Shown piece after piece: positions 1 to 8,583 of a stretch of DNA of 43,823 bases. The DNA comes from Pseudomonadota bacterium (lineage in GTDB: Bacteria > Desulfobacterota > Desulfobulbia > Desulfobulbales > SURF-16). Position 1 is the first letter of the stretch. Each line of letters begins with the position of its first letter. The notes beneath the pieces were generated by a model. That model ran no database searches, had not been told where the DNA came from, and worked only from the letters and a program-made list of their open reading frames with translations. The DNA is taken from positions 1 through 43,823 of the forward strand of contig JAHIVT010000040.1 of assembly GCA_018816555.1 (NCBI GenBank), read 5' to 3'. Position numbers and translations under genes: made by a program.

Positions 1-5
1 CCAAA

Positions 6-506
6 ATGATCATCAGACCTGAAACACCAGCCGATATCGAAGCAATATCCACTGTCACCATAGCCGCCTTCGAAAATCACCCAATCAGTCACCAAACGGA
101 ACAATTCATCATAACGGCGTTGCGTGCTGCTCATGCCCTGACCCTTTCCCTGGTGGCGGAGCTTGACGGGCAGGTTGTGGGCCATATCGCCTTCTCGCCG
201 GTGACAATTTCCGACGGCAGCCAGAATTGGCATGGACTCGGCCCCATCAGCGTGCTGCCGGAATATCAACGGCAGGGCATTGGCAAGGCTCTTATGCAGG
301 AAGGGTTATCCCGACTGAAGGCCTTGGGCAGCAACGGATGCGTTCTTGTCGGTCCTCCAGAATATTATCACCGGTTCGGCTTTAAAAATATTCCTGAGTT
401 AATTCATGAAGGTATTCCACAGGAAGTTTTTCTTGCCCTGCCCTTTGCTGAAAAAATACAGCGGGGCACGGTGGTGTTTCACCAGGGATTTTCAGCAAAT
501 GGCTAA
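6..506 (+). CDS. GNAT family N-acetyltransferase
   Basis: A 166-residue single-domain GNAT protein that probably transfers an acetyl group from acetyl-CoA to an amine; the acceptor is unknown. The acetyl-CoA-binding motif A is visible as VLPEYQRQGIGKAL near residues 83-96, followed by a GPPEYYHRFGF segment typical of YhbS-like acetyltransferases. The length matches a complete family member. The ATG lies five bases from the window edge, so its ribosome binding site cannot be judged and a slightly longer start upstream is possible. It is followed by the unrelated TPR gene with a 69-bp gap, so an operon is not implied. Confidence 0.9.
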   Translation: MIIRPETPADIEAISTVTIAAFENHPISHQTEQFIITALRAAHALTLSLVAELDGQVVGHIAFSPVTISDGSQNWHGLGPISVLPEYQRQGIGKALMQEGLSRLKALGSNGCVLVGPPEYYHRFGFKNIPELIHEGIPQEVFLALPFAEKIQRGTVVFHQGFSANG

Positions 507-575
507 CACGGGAGGGAAAAGGGGACGTCTATAATTCACCAAAGAATCTCTAACAATTGAGATCCAAACATAATC

Positions 576-1703
576 ATGTCAAATCTGATAAAACGTTTTT
601 CTATTCCGGCACTTTTGAATCACATCAAGGAATATTGGTTTCTTGTAACGATTGTCATATCTACCATGGGTTCAATCTTCTATATGTTAGTCTTTCAAGT
701 AACTCCTTTTGATAAATATTATGAAATTAAGCACAGACGTGAGCAAGTGGAGTTCCACAATCTTATTGGCTACAGCCTTTTGGAAAAAGGACACTATAAG
801 TCAGCAAAGACAGAATTCGAAAGAGCCATTGACTTAATATCTATTGATTATGATTCCTTAAACGGCCGCTATTTATCAGAACTATTTCTGGCGATGGAAT
901 CTCCCGACTGGAATCCTTCAATCGGTCTTACCATCCAGAGTTTTGTGAAAGAATTACAAACTACAGAGGATAAAAAGCTTTCGCATATTGTAGAAAAATA
1001 CTTGGGAGATCTTAATTATCGCATTGGTAATTATAACGATACGAAGCTTCATTATGAAAAATCATTATCTTTAAAACAGAATTATATCGACGCGTTATTT
1101 TCATATGGCTGGTTCAACTATGAAGGTATTCCTGACTTGAAAAAAATGGAACAATTATTTGACAAAATGGCAAAAGCTGACATTTATGATTGTCGTGGTT
1201 TTCATGGCTTAGGATATGCTTTGTATATGCAAGCAATAAAAGAAAAAGATCTTAAACATCGCGATGAACTGATAGCCAAAGCTTTTGAGCAAAGTTATAC
1301 TGCCAGCAGATTAATAATAAATCAACTTAACCTTGTTATGGACTTTGGAGAAATTGCGCGCGCGACAAATCCTGAACTTTCAATCGAATTTCATAAATGG
1401 GGCTTACAAATATTGGACGATCCTGTAAATAATCAATTGCCTCAAAATGCAAGCTCTTTCGGCGTTCAGTTATTGACACGTGATGGTTATAGATCGTTGG
1501 AAACCTCATCTGATAAACGAGTTTGGATAAATTACCAACTAGCTCTCGATTATCTATCGTTATATAAAAAAGAAAAAAAACCGGAGCATTTTAAATTGCA
1601 TGATAATTATTTAAATGAGGCTAAATCTCTTGACCAAAAAAACGATTTCGTTGCCATCTATGAAGATCAATTAGAAATCCTTAAAATTTTAACCCCTGAT
1701 TAA
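576..1703 (+). CDS. Membrane-anchored TPR-repeat protein
   Basis: A 375-residue protein with one predicted membrane segment near residues 21-43 (hydrophobic run beginning YWFLVTIVIS). Downstream are TPR-like helical pairs, for example around residues 65-85 (LLEKGHYKSAKTEFERAI) and 145-170 (LGDLNYRIGNYNDTKLHYEK). This suggests an anchored protein-interaction scaffold; no enzymatic motif was seen. The coding sequence is visibly A+T-rich, with many Lys/Asn/Ile codons ending in A or T, unlike the G+C-rich flanking genes, which hints at horizontal acquisition. No clear Shine-Dalgarno precedes the ATG. Its partners and exact role are unknown. Confidence 0.75.
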   Translation: MSNLIKRFSIPALLNHIKEYWFLVTIVISTMGSIFYMLVFQVTPFDKYYEIKHRREQVEFHNLIGYSLLEKGHYKSAKTEFERAIDLISIDYDSLNGRYLSELFLAMESPDWNPSIGLTIQSFVKELQTTEDKKLSHIVEKYLGDLNYRIGNYNDTKLHYEKSLSLKQNYIDALFSYGWFNYEGIPDLKKMEQLFDKMAKADIYDCRGFHGLGYALYMQAIKEKDLKHRDELIAKAFEQSYTASRLIINQLNLVMDFGEIARATNPELSIEFHKWGLQILDDPVNNQLPQNASSFGVQLLTRDGYRSLETSSDKRVWINYQLALDYLSLYKKEKKPEHFKLHDNYLNEAKSLDQKNDFVAIYEDQLEILKILTPD

Positions 1704-1805
1704 AGTCATTCACCATTTTTTCTTCTGTAGAGTTGGTTGCCTACACAACTGCGGGCAACAGAGATAACATTCTGAAATTAAAAATATTTCCTGGTGCCGG
1801 TTCCT

Positions 1806-3659
1806 ATGAGCAAGAAAATTTCCCCGGAAGACATCACGAAAATCATTCAGCCCGGCTCCCGCATCTTCATCGGCACCGGCTGCAGTGAGCCGACCATTCT
1901 GACCCAGCAGCTGGTTTCCCACAAACATTACTTCACCGATTGCGAGATCCTGCATTTTCTTACCCTGTCCGAAAACAACTACTTTGACAGTCAGCAGCCC
2001 TCCCCGTTCAGGCATCAGGCCCTGTTTGTCGGCAAATCAATCCGCCAGGCGGTCAATGAGGGCAAGGCCGATTATATCCCCATCTCCCTTTCCGATATCC
2101 CCAGACTGGTCAAATCAGGCCGACTGCGAATCGACGTCGCCCTGCTGCAGGTGAGCCCGCCGGCCAAATTCGGTTTCTGCTCACTCGGCATCAATGTGGA
2201 TATCAACCGCACCGTTTTTGAATGCGCCAAGATCGTTATTGCCCAGATCAATCCCCTGATGCCGCGGACCAGCGGGGACTCTTTTGTCCGCTTTGCCGAC
2301 ATTGACTACTATGTGGAACACGAGGCGCCGTTGCTTGAATTTACCTACCCGGAACCGGATGAGGCAACGGAGAAAATCGGCAGATACTGCGCCCGGCTCA
2401 TCGAAAACGGCTCCACGCTGCAACTGGGCATCGGCGCCATTCCCAATGCCGTTCTCCGCCATCTGGGGGATAAAAGCGATCTGGCGATTTTCAGTGAGGT
2501 CCTGTCCGATTCGGTTATTGATCTCATCGAGGCAGGCAATGTCAACTGCAGGAAGAACATCCACCCCCATGTGATGATCTCCTTTGTCATCGGCAGCAAA
2601 AGGCTGTATGACTACGTGAACGACAACCCCTTTATCGAGTTCCACCCCACATCAGTCATCAATAATCTTGCCAATATCGCCGCCAACAGCAAGATGGTTT
2701 CCATGAATGCCGCCCTGTCCGTTTCGCTGACCGGGCAGGTTAACTCGGACAGTATCGGTACCCATTTCTACAGCGGGGTCGGGGGACAACTTGATTTCAC
2801 CAAGGGCGCCGCCCTGTCCGAAGGGGGCAAACCCATCATCTGCCTGCCCAGCCTCACCCATGACGGGAAAAAATCACGCATCGTCGCCACGCTGGAACCG
2901 GGATCAGGGGTGGTGGTGCCGCGCAGCGACGTGCATTATGTGGTGACCGAATGGGGGGTGGCCTATCTCCATGGCAAGAGCATCAGGGAAAGGGTCATGC
3001 TGATGATCGGCATTGCCCATCCGAAATTCCGCAAGGATCTGCTGGAGGAGGCGAAAAAACTGCATTTTGCCTATGAGGACCAGATGCTGCCCCAGACCAA
3101 GGACGGGGTGGTGGTGGTCTATCCGGAAAAATTCGAATGGAAGTTTACCACCCGCGACCAGGTTACCGTGTTTTTCCGACCGGTCAAACCCACGGATGAG
3201 CGGATGCTGCAGGATCTCTATTATGAGCTTGACCAGGATGACCGCAAGCTGCGCTTCTTCTCGCCGAAGAGTACCTTTTCCCACGAGGAGACCCAGTCCG
3301 CCGTCAACGTGGACTATGAATCGGTTTTCGTGCTGGTCGGCCTGGGGGGCGAGGCGGACCAGCAGAAGATCGTGTCAATCGGCTCCTATTATCTTGACCG
3401 ACCCCACAATCAGGCGGAGATCGCCTTCACCGTGACCAAGGAATATCGCAATCAGGGACTTACCCGTTTCATGCTGCACAAGCTGATTGATGTGGCGCGG
3501 GAAAAAGGTGTGGCAGGCTTTAACGGCGAGGTGCTCAAAATAAACGATGCCATGCTCAATATCTTAAAGACCCTGCCCTATAAGATCTATTTTGAAAGCG
3601 AGGAAGACTACCTGCACTTTCAATTTCATTTTGATCAACTGAAAAAGGACTTTGAATAA
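1806..3659 (+). CDS. Acetyl-CoA hydrolase/CoA-transferase with C-terminal GNAT domain
   Basis: The N-terminal part (about residues 1-440) belongs to the acetyl-CoA hydrolase/4-hydroxybutyrate CoA-transferase family, which moves CoA between carboxylic acids. The GIGAIPNAVLRHL motif is followed by FSEVLSDS, whose Glu sits where the family carries its catalytic glutamate (about residue 231), and by GVGGQLDFTKGAALSEGG. The C-terminal part (about 450-617) is a GNAT domain with FTVTKEYRNQGLTRFML as its acetyl-CoA loop. The fusion is known from Desulfobacterota and relatives. The reading frame is also open from a GTG at 1794; the ATG at 1806 was chosen because it is the stronger start codon, though neither has a good ribosome binding site. 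Confidence 0.9.
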   Translation: MSKKISPEDITKIIQPGSRIFIGTGCSEPTILTQQLVSHKHYFTDCEILHFLTLSENNYFDSQQPSPFRHQALFVGKSIRQAVNEGKADYIPISLSDIPRLVKSGRLRIDVALLQVSPPAKFGFCSLGINVDINRTVFECAKIVIAQINPLMPRTSGDSFVRFADIDYYVEHEAPLLEFTYPEPDEATEKIGRYCARLIENGSTLQLGIGAIPNAVLRHLGDKSDLAIFSEVLSDSVIDLIEAGNVNCRKNIHPHVMISFVIGSKRLYDYVNDNPFIEFHPTSVINNLANIAANSKMVSMNAALSVSLTGQVNSDSIGTHFYSGVGGQLDFTKGAALSEGGKPIICLPSLTHDGKKSRIVATLEPGSGVVVPRSDVHYVVTEWGVAYLHGKSIRERVMLMIGIAHPKFRKDLLEEAKKLHFAYEDQMLPQTKDGVVVVYPEKFEWKFTTRDQVTVFFRPVKPTDERMLQDLYYELDQDDRKLRFFSPKSTFSHEETQSAVNVDYESVFVLVGLGGEADQQKIVSIGSYYLDRPHNQAEIAFTVTKEYRNQGLTRFMLHKLIDVAREKGVAGFNGEVLKINDAMLNILKTLPYKIYFESEEDYLHFQFHFDQLKKDFE

Positions 3660-3675
3660 CGGGCCTTTTACTCTT

Positions 3676-4071
3676 TCATCTCTGCAGCGGCAGATTCCGC
3701 CCGGCATCCTCCCTTACACAGATTTCCCCCTTCTGCCATTGCTTGACTATCTGCATGATTGACCGCACATAAGCGCAGTCGCATTCGGCCGGACACGGTC
3801 CGGTTTCTTTTTTGACGAGACAGAGCCCGGGGCATTTTTTACTGCCGATGACCCTTTCCGTGTAGACTGGGCCGGAATAGAGATGCTGCAGGGCCTCCAC
3901 GGTGATGGACATGGTGGTGCCGCAGGAATGGTTGAAAAGAAACAGGCCCTTGGTCAGATTTTCGAACAGCGCCTGATAGCCGATAAGCTGCAGGCACGGG
4001 TCTGCCAGGAAATCCGTGTAATCAAACCATGTTGTCCGGCAGGCCGGGCACTGCTTGAATATCTGCTCCAT
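3676..4071 (-). CDS. Cys-rich protein of unknown function, copy 1
   Basis: A 131-residue soluble protein with an N-terminal CPAC pair, a central LFNHSCGTT motif, a PVYTE segment and a C-terminal cluster containing CPGLCL, CPAECDCAYV and a helical IMQIVKQW tail. The cysteine pattern suggests metal or cluster binding, but this is inference. A paralogue with the same motif order lies at 22253-22615. The gene starts 17 bp after the stop of the c-type cytochrome gene at 4089, and AGAGG in that gap is a good ribosome binding site, so the two are probably co-transcribed. I do not recognise a named family. Confidence 0.75.
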   Translation of the reverse strand: MEQIFKQCPACRTTWFDYTDFLADPCLQLIGYQALFENLTKGLFLFNHSCGTTMSITVEALQHLYSGPVYTERVIGSKKCPGLCLVKKETGPCPAECDCAYVRSIMQIVKQWQKGEICVREDAGRNLPLQR

Positions 4072-4088
4072 AGCAAATCCTCTGCTGA

Positions 4089-4376
4089 CTATTTACCGCA
4101 CAAATCCGTAATATCAGTAGACGGACCGCTCAGACAGTCGACAAGTTGCTGCTGTTCGTCCTTATTCAGCTGTGCCCCATATGAGACCATATTGCCCACT
4201 GTTCTTTTCCAGACACTCTTACTCTTTTTACCAAGACTCTCACAGATCCTTGTCTTGTAATGACACACTTCACAGCGTGTTGTGATCAATTTGGCGCACT
4301 CCTCATCCGCACCAGCGTTTGCGCTGGAAAAAACGAACAGACCGACAAAGAAAAATATAATTCTGCCACCTAACAT
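4089..4376 (-). CDS. Small periplasmic monohaem c-type cytochrome-like protein
   Basis: About 95 residues. An N-terminal signal peptide (hydrophobic core IIFFFVGLFVF) likely ends after SSANA. A single haem-attachment motif CEVCH follows near mature residue 14, and a Met in the GNMVSYG segment could be the distal axial ligand. Additional cysteines (CAKL, RICES, DCLSG, LCGK) are more than a simple monohaem cytochrome needs and may form disulfides. The ATG at 4376 directly follows an in-frame TTG. It probably forms a two-gene unit with the downstream Cys-rich gene at 3676-4071. Electron transfer is the expected role; partners are unknown. Confidence 0.7.
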   Translation of the reverse strand: MLGGRIIFFFVGLFVFSSANAGADEECAKLITTRCEVCHYKTRICESLGKKSKSVWKRTVGNMVSYGAQLNKDEQQQLVDCLSGPSTDITDLCGK

Positions 4377-4642
4377 CAAGATATCACCATTATCCTTTCC
4401 ATTCCATGGATTTACGATACGCCTCTTAATTGCTATGATAAAATTGAGACAAATGCAAGAAAAAAATCCTAACTTGCCACAGGATTGACATTCTTTTTCC
4501 TGCCCACCCTTTTCTCGGGCAATGTTTGCCTGCTGCCGGGGTGATTATAAAAAATAGCATAGTGCAAGCATAAAATAAGGATTATAATCCTCCGAAATAA
4601 ATGGCTTCGCTGTTATCTTAATTTTCTGAATCGAGGATGACC

Positions 4643-5197
4643 ATGGGAAAAAAAATCATACGCCGAGCAGCCTTTATCATATTTTTCGCAACAATTTTCT
4701 TTTATCCTGTCAAACAATTCTCCCCCGCTTTTGCCTATGCTCAGCTTGCAGAGGCGGAACAGGAACCTGATGTGCTGTCGTCCGTTCAGGAAGAACAACT
4801 GAGAGAGGAAGCCGAAGCTCCCCAGGGTCAGGAAGAGCAATACATCCCTGACACGGGCTATGATGAAACCCAGCCCCAGGGTCCGGACGAACAATACGAA
4901 CCTGATCCGGGTTATGACGAAAGTCAACCCCAGAATCCATCCGAAGAGTATGTCCCTGATCCGGGTTATGACGAGAACCAGCCCCAGGAGCCCTACGAAG
5001 AGTATGCGCCTGAACCCGGCTATGACGAAAACCAGCCCCAGGAGCCGTATAAAGAGTACGCACCTGAAGAACCGGGTTATGAAGAAAATCTGCCCCAGGG
5101 GCCTGAAGAGGAATACATCCCGGAGCAGGAAGATGACGCTCAGCCTGTGCAGATCAATGAGGAGCAGCCGGCGGAACCGGTAGAGGGCGGCAACTGA
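4643..5197 (+). CDS. Exported acidic Pro/Glu/Tyr-rich tandem-repeat protein
   Basis: A 184-residue protein starting MGKKIIRRAAF with a signal peptide (charged start, hydrophobic IIFFATIFF, AFA-type cleavage near residue 31). The remainder is low-complexity and highly acidic, built from five to six tandem units of about 18 residues resembling PQxPxEEYxPxPGYDENQ. The ATG at 4643 is preferred to the in-frame ATG at 4637 because GAGG at 4633-4636 lies six bases upstream of 4643 and abuts 4637. No enzyme domain is present. An extracellular or envelope-associated disordered linker, matrix or metal-binding protein is possible but unproven. Confidence 0.7.
   Translation: MGKKIIRRAAFIIFFATIFFYPVKQFSPAFAYAQLAEAEQEPDVLSSVQEEQLREEAEAPQGQEEQYIPDTGYDETQPQGPDEQYEPDPGYDESQPQNPSEEYVPDPGYDENQPQEPYEEYAPEPGYDENQPQEPYKEYAPEEPGYEENLPQGPEEEYIPEQEDDAQPVQINEEQPAEPVEGGN
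4820..5131 (+). repeat. 54-bp coding tandem repeat array
   Basis: Five complete units and one degenerate unit, each about 54 bp (18 codons; one unit has 19), encoding PQxPxEEYxPxPGYDENQ-like peptides. The central units are the most similar to each other and the outer ones more diverged, as expected for expansion from the middle by unequal recombination or slippage. Confidence 0.8.
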
Positions 5198-5323
5198 TTC
5201 CAGTCTGCAACCAAGATAGCGTGTTCATGTTCGAATAAGTGACTGAATCGCGTTGCTTTTTGCGGGCAAGGCAAGGGGGATGCTGCCAGATATCGTCCCC
5301 GGCGGAGCTGCCGCCACCAGGCT

Positions 5324-7090
5324 TTACCACGGAAAATTACCCGCAGTAAAGAGATAGACCAAGGAGATGATCATTGCCAGAAAGATGGTGCCCACCACGG
5401 CCCAGCGCTGCAGTATCTTCTCCCCTTTTTTCAACTGGGCCTCCCTGCGGCGCAACCATTCGTCCGTGCCTGCCGCCAGACTGAAACCCTTCCCGCTTTT
5501 TCCAAAGAACTGAAAGCAGGCCCACGGCTTCATCAATTCCCCCAGCCATTGGGCCACCACCATAACGTCGCCGGCCGGAATGAGTGCCTTCTGCTGATAA
5601 ACCCCTCGTCCGCCCAAGCGCCCAAGCGCTATGGCAACAAGCGCGCCGAGCCCTGCAGGCCATAACCCGTTCCACAGTGAGGCAGGGGCAAAAGTTTGGC
5701 CAGCCGGCATTGAACTGCCGGACCAGAGCCAGAGTACAGCAGCCACGGCAGCGAGATTTACGGCCCAGGAGACAAGCATTCCCTGCCCCTGTTCTATTGT
5801 CGTTCGGCCCGTTGCCGGACGGATCAGGCTGATGCCGTGACAGAGCAGCAGCATGGTGGCCAGGGCACACAGCGGCAGCAGCAAGCTTGTCAGGCCATGC
5901 CACGGCTCCGGAACCTGCGCGATGATCTCTTTCATGCCGTACTTGGCGATTGCCCCGCTGGTCAGCGGCAGACCTGCCAGGGCCAGGGCCGGCAGCCACA
6001 ATCCCACCCACAGCCACCACGGTTTTTTAGCGCCGGTCCATTTTTTCTTTGCCACTCCGACCCCGAGAAAGAGGCTCCCCTTGGCCAAGCCGTGATGCAT
6101 GGCGTAGAGCGAGACTGCAGTGGTCGCCTGGGGCCATTGCTCCGGCACCAGCAGACCGCTGCCGACAATGACCGTCATCAATCCCATCTGGCTGATGCTG
6201 GAATAGGCGAGCACGGTCTTGGCATCGACCTGGGTCAGGCCGATCACCACCCCATAGAAAGCGGCGGCAAAGCCTGCAACAAGAAAAAAAACGCCCCAGA
6301 AAGGCGTTGCGGCCTGATCAGGGGGCATGAAGCGCAGCCAGCCCAGCAGTCCGGCCTTGATCATGGCCCCACTCAGCACGGCGCTGGCCGGCACCGGGGC
6401 CACAGGATGGGCCAGGGGCAGCCAGCCATGCAGCGGCAAAGCTCCAGCCTTGATGCCGAAGCCGAGAAAAAGAAGAAGCATCAGCAGGGTATCGGCACGG
6501 CTGGTTTTTATGGCGCTAAAGGCCATTTCCCCGCCTGAATCCCTGGTGACAATGAGCATGGCAATAAAGAGCAGCACTTCGCCGATCACCGTCAGCACCA
6601 GATAAATCCGACCGGCCCGCATGGCCTCTCTGGTGCCGTGATGAATAATCAGACCATAGGCGGCAAAACTCATGAGGGAGAAAAAAAGATAAAACCCCAG
6701 CACGCCCTGGGACAGGATAAGCCCGAAGTTGCCGCTCATGGTAAAGAGAAAATAGCCGAAAAATCGGTATTTTTTCTCATCCGCGGCCAGATAATCACGG
6801 CCGAAGATGCCGGCCACCAGCCAGAGCAAGGAGGTAAAAAACAGAAAGATCTGGCCGGTGCGGTCAAGCCCGATCAGGCTGCCCATAAAAAACCAGGGCA
6901 CCTCCACTGCGATGGCCGACGGTCCGTAAAGCGAGGCCAGCAGGGCCGGCAGCGGGGCCCAGGAAGCCATGAGGAAGGCCAGCCTCCTGCAGGACGGGAC
7001 CATCAGTCCCAGGGCAATGACCAGGGGAAACCCCGGCCCCAGGGAGAGCAGTAGAATCTGCAGTTCGGGAAGCACATGATTTCCTGTCAT
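5324..7090 (-). CDS. Mrp/complex I-type proton-conducting membrane subunit (NuoL/M-like), third D-like copy
   Basis: A 588-residue polytopic protein of the proton-conducting transporter (NADH:quinone oxidoreductase chain 2/4/5) family. The TM7-type lysine motif is present (GIKAGALPLHGWLP), as is AYSSISQMGLM. The TM5-type position that normally holds Glu reads FFSLMSFAAYG, with Ser instead. A C-terminal extension ends in an extra helix, as in NuoL/HyfB-like proteins. The frame is open for 56 more codons upstream, but the ATG at 7090 forms an ATGA overlap with the preceding gene's stop and begins a typical membrane N-terminus. It is the last gene of the antiporter operon. Confidence 0.88.
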   Translation of the reverse strand: MTGNHVLPELQILLLSLGPGFPLVIALGLMVPSCRRLAFLMASWAPLPALLASLYGPSAIAVEVPWFFMGSLIGLDRTGQIFLFFTSLLWLVAGIFGRDYLAADEKKYRFFGYFLFTMSGNFGLILSQGVLGFYLFFSLMSFAAYGLIIHHGTREAMRAGRIYLVLTVIGEVLLFIAMLIVTRDSGGEMAFSAIKTSRADTLLMLLLFLGFGIKAGALPLHGWLPLAHPVAPVPASAVLSGAMIKAGLLGWLRFMPPDQAATPFWGVFFLVAGFAAAFYGVVIGLTQVDAKTVLAYSSISQMGLMTVIVGSGLLVPEQWPQATTAVSLYAMHHGLAKGSLFLGVGVAKKKWTGAKKPWWLWVGLWLPALALAGLPLTSGAIAKYGMKEIIAQVPEPWHGLTSLLLPLCALATMLLLCHGISLIRPATGRTTIEQGQGMLVSWAVNLAAVAAVLWLWSGSSMPAGQTFAPASLWNGLWPAGLGALVAIALGRLGGRGVYQQKALIPAGDVMVVAQWLGELMKPWACFQFFGKSGKGFSLAAGTDEWLRRREAQLKKGEKILQRWAVVGTIFLAMIISLVYLFTAGNFPW

Positions 7091-8583
7091 GGTCCGAACT
7101 CCCTGCCCACGATCAGTTTTACCCAGGCCAGGGGGCTTATCTGGGCATTGGCCAAGAGCCCCACGGTAACCACCAGAAATGCGGTGACCAGGGGCGGCAC
7201 CAGCAGCATCCAGCGGGTTTCCAGACGGACCGCCACCACCTGTTCGGACCAGGTGCATTCCTGGGGCTTAAACCATGCGCCAATGAGGATGGGCAGAAAA
7301 TATGCGGCATTGAGCACGGTGCTCACCGCAAGTATTGCCACCACCCACATCTTGCCCGTTGCCAGCGCCCCCATACCCAGGTACCACTTGCTGACAAAAC
7401 CGGCCATGGGGGGGAAACCGATCATGCCCAGTGCCCCGACGCTGAAGGCCGCCATGGTCAGCGGCATGCGCCGGGCAATACCGTTCATTTCGCTGATGCG
7501 ATGAACCCCCAGTGTTTCCGCCAGATTACCGGCACAGAAAAACAGAGTGATCTTCATCAGCCCCTGATGGACAAGGTGGACCAGCCCCCCTATGGCAGCC
7601 AGCGGACCGGCCACACTGACCCCGAGGACGATATAGGAGAGCTGGCTGATCGTGGAATAGGCCAGCCGTTTTTTGAGATCATCCTCACGCAGGGCGCACA
7701 GCGATCCATAAATAATCGACACAGAGGCCAGGATGGAGAGCGGCAGCAACAGATTAAGTCCTGCGGCAAACCCTATGCCGTACACATCATGCACAATGCG
7801 GACGATGCCGAAGACGCCGGCCTTGACCACGGCAACGGCATGGAGCAGGGCGCTGACCGGGGCCGGGGCCACCATGGCCCGGGGCAGCCAGCCATGCAGC
7901 GGCACCAGCGCCGCCTTCACCCCCAGGCCTGCTATGAACATGAAAAAAATGACGATGAGCTGTAACTCATGGGTTGCGGCGACTGAGGCCAGAACAGGCT
8001 GGCCGCCGAAATCAACCGGTCCGGCCAGCACCTGCAGCCAGGCCACGGCAACCAGCAGCACAGCACCCCCGGACAAAGTGTAGGCAAGGTAGACACGGCC
8101 GGCGGCCAGGGCTTCCCTGGTGCCGCGATGGGTGACGAGCGGATAGGTGGTCAGGGTCAGCAGCTCATAAAAAAGCAGAAAGGTGATGAGATTACCTGCC
8201 AGGGCAATGCCCACGGTAACGGTGACGCAAATGCTGAAGTAACCGAAGAACTGCCGCCTATTTGGCGACTGCTCCAGATAGCCCACGGCATAAAGGGTGG
8301 TCAGCAGCCACAGCACGGTGGACAAAGTGGAAAACAGGGCTGCCAGGGGATCGGAGTTCAGTGCCAGCTCGATGCCGGGCAGAAGCTGCCAGCGCACGGC
8401 AAAATGGCGACCCTTGTAGATGCCGATAATCATCACCAGGATGAGCAGCAGTTTGAGAAAGGCGCCGCCCAGATTGAGGAAGGTCCGCGGCCGGTTGCTT
8501 TTCTCCGGCAGGGCAAAGATGATCAGCCCCGGCACCAGGGAACTGAGCAGAATCATGACCAGCAGCAGCCCACCCCAGTTCAT
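7087..8583 (-). CDS. Mrp/complex I-type proton-conducting membrane subunit, second D-like copy
   Basis: A 498-residue polytopic protein of the MnhD/NuoM family. It keeps the TM5 glutamate (LLFYELLTLTTYPL), the TM7 lysine/histidine motif (GLGVKAALVPLHGWLP) and the AYSTISQLSYI segment. The start at 8583 overlaps the stop of the upstream gene by ATGA and gives a normal hydrophobic N-terminus; the longer open frame upstream reads through the neighbour and is rejected. It likely conducts protons in the antimembrane ion exchange complex together with its two sister subunits. Confidence 0.9.
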   Translation of the reverse strand: MNWGGLLLVMILLSSLVPGLIIFALPEKSNRPRTFLNLGGAFLKLLLILVMIIGIYKGRHFAVRWQLLPGIELALNSDPLAALFSTLSTVLWLLTTLYAVGYLEQSPNRRQFFGYFSICVTVTVGIALAGNLITFLLFYELLTLTTYPLVTHRGTREALAAGRVYLAYTLSGGAVLLVAVAWLQVLAGPVDFGGQPVLASVAATHELQLIVIFFMFIAGLGVKAALVPLHGWLPRAMVAPAPVSALLHAVAVVKAGVFGIVRIVHDVYGIGFAAGLNLLLPLSILASVSIIYGSLCALREDDLKKRLAYSTISQLSYIVLGVSVAGPLAAIGGLVHLVHQGLMKITLFFCAGNLAETLGVHRISEMNGIARRMPLTMAAFSVGALGMIGFPPMAGFVSKWYLGMGALATGKMWVVAILAVSTVLNAAYFLPILIGAWFKPQECTWSEQVVAVRLETRWMLLVPPLVTAFLVVTVGLLANAQISPLAWVKLIVGREFGP

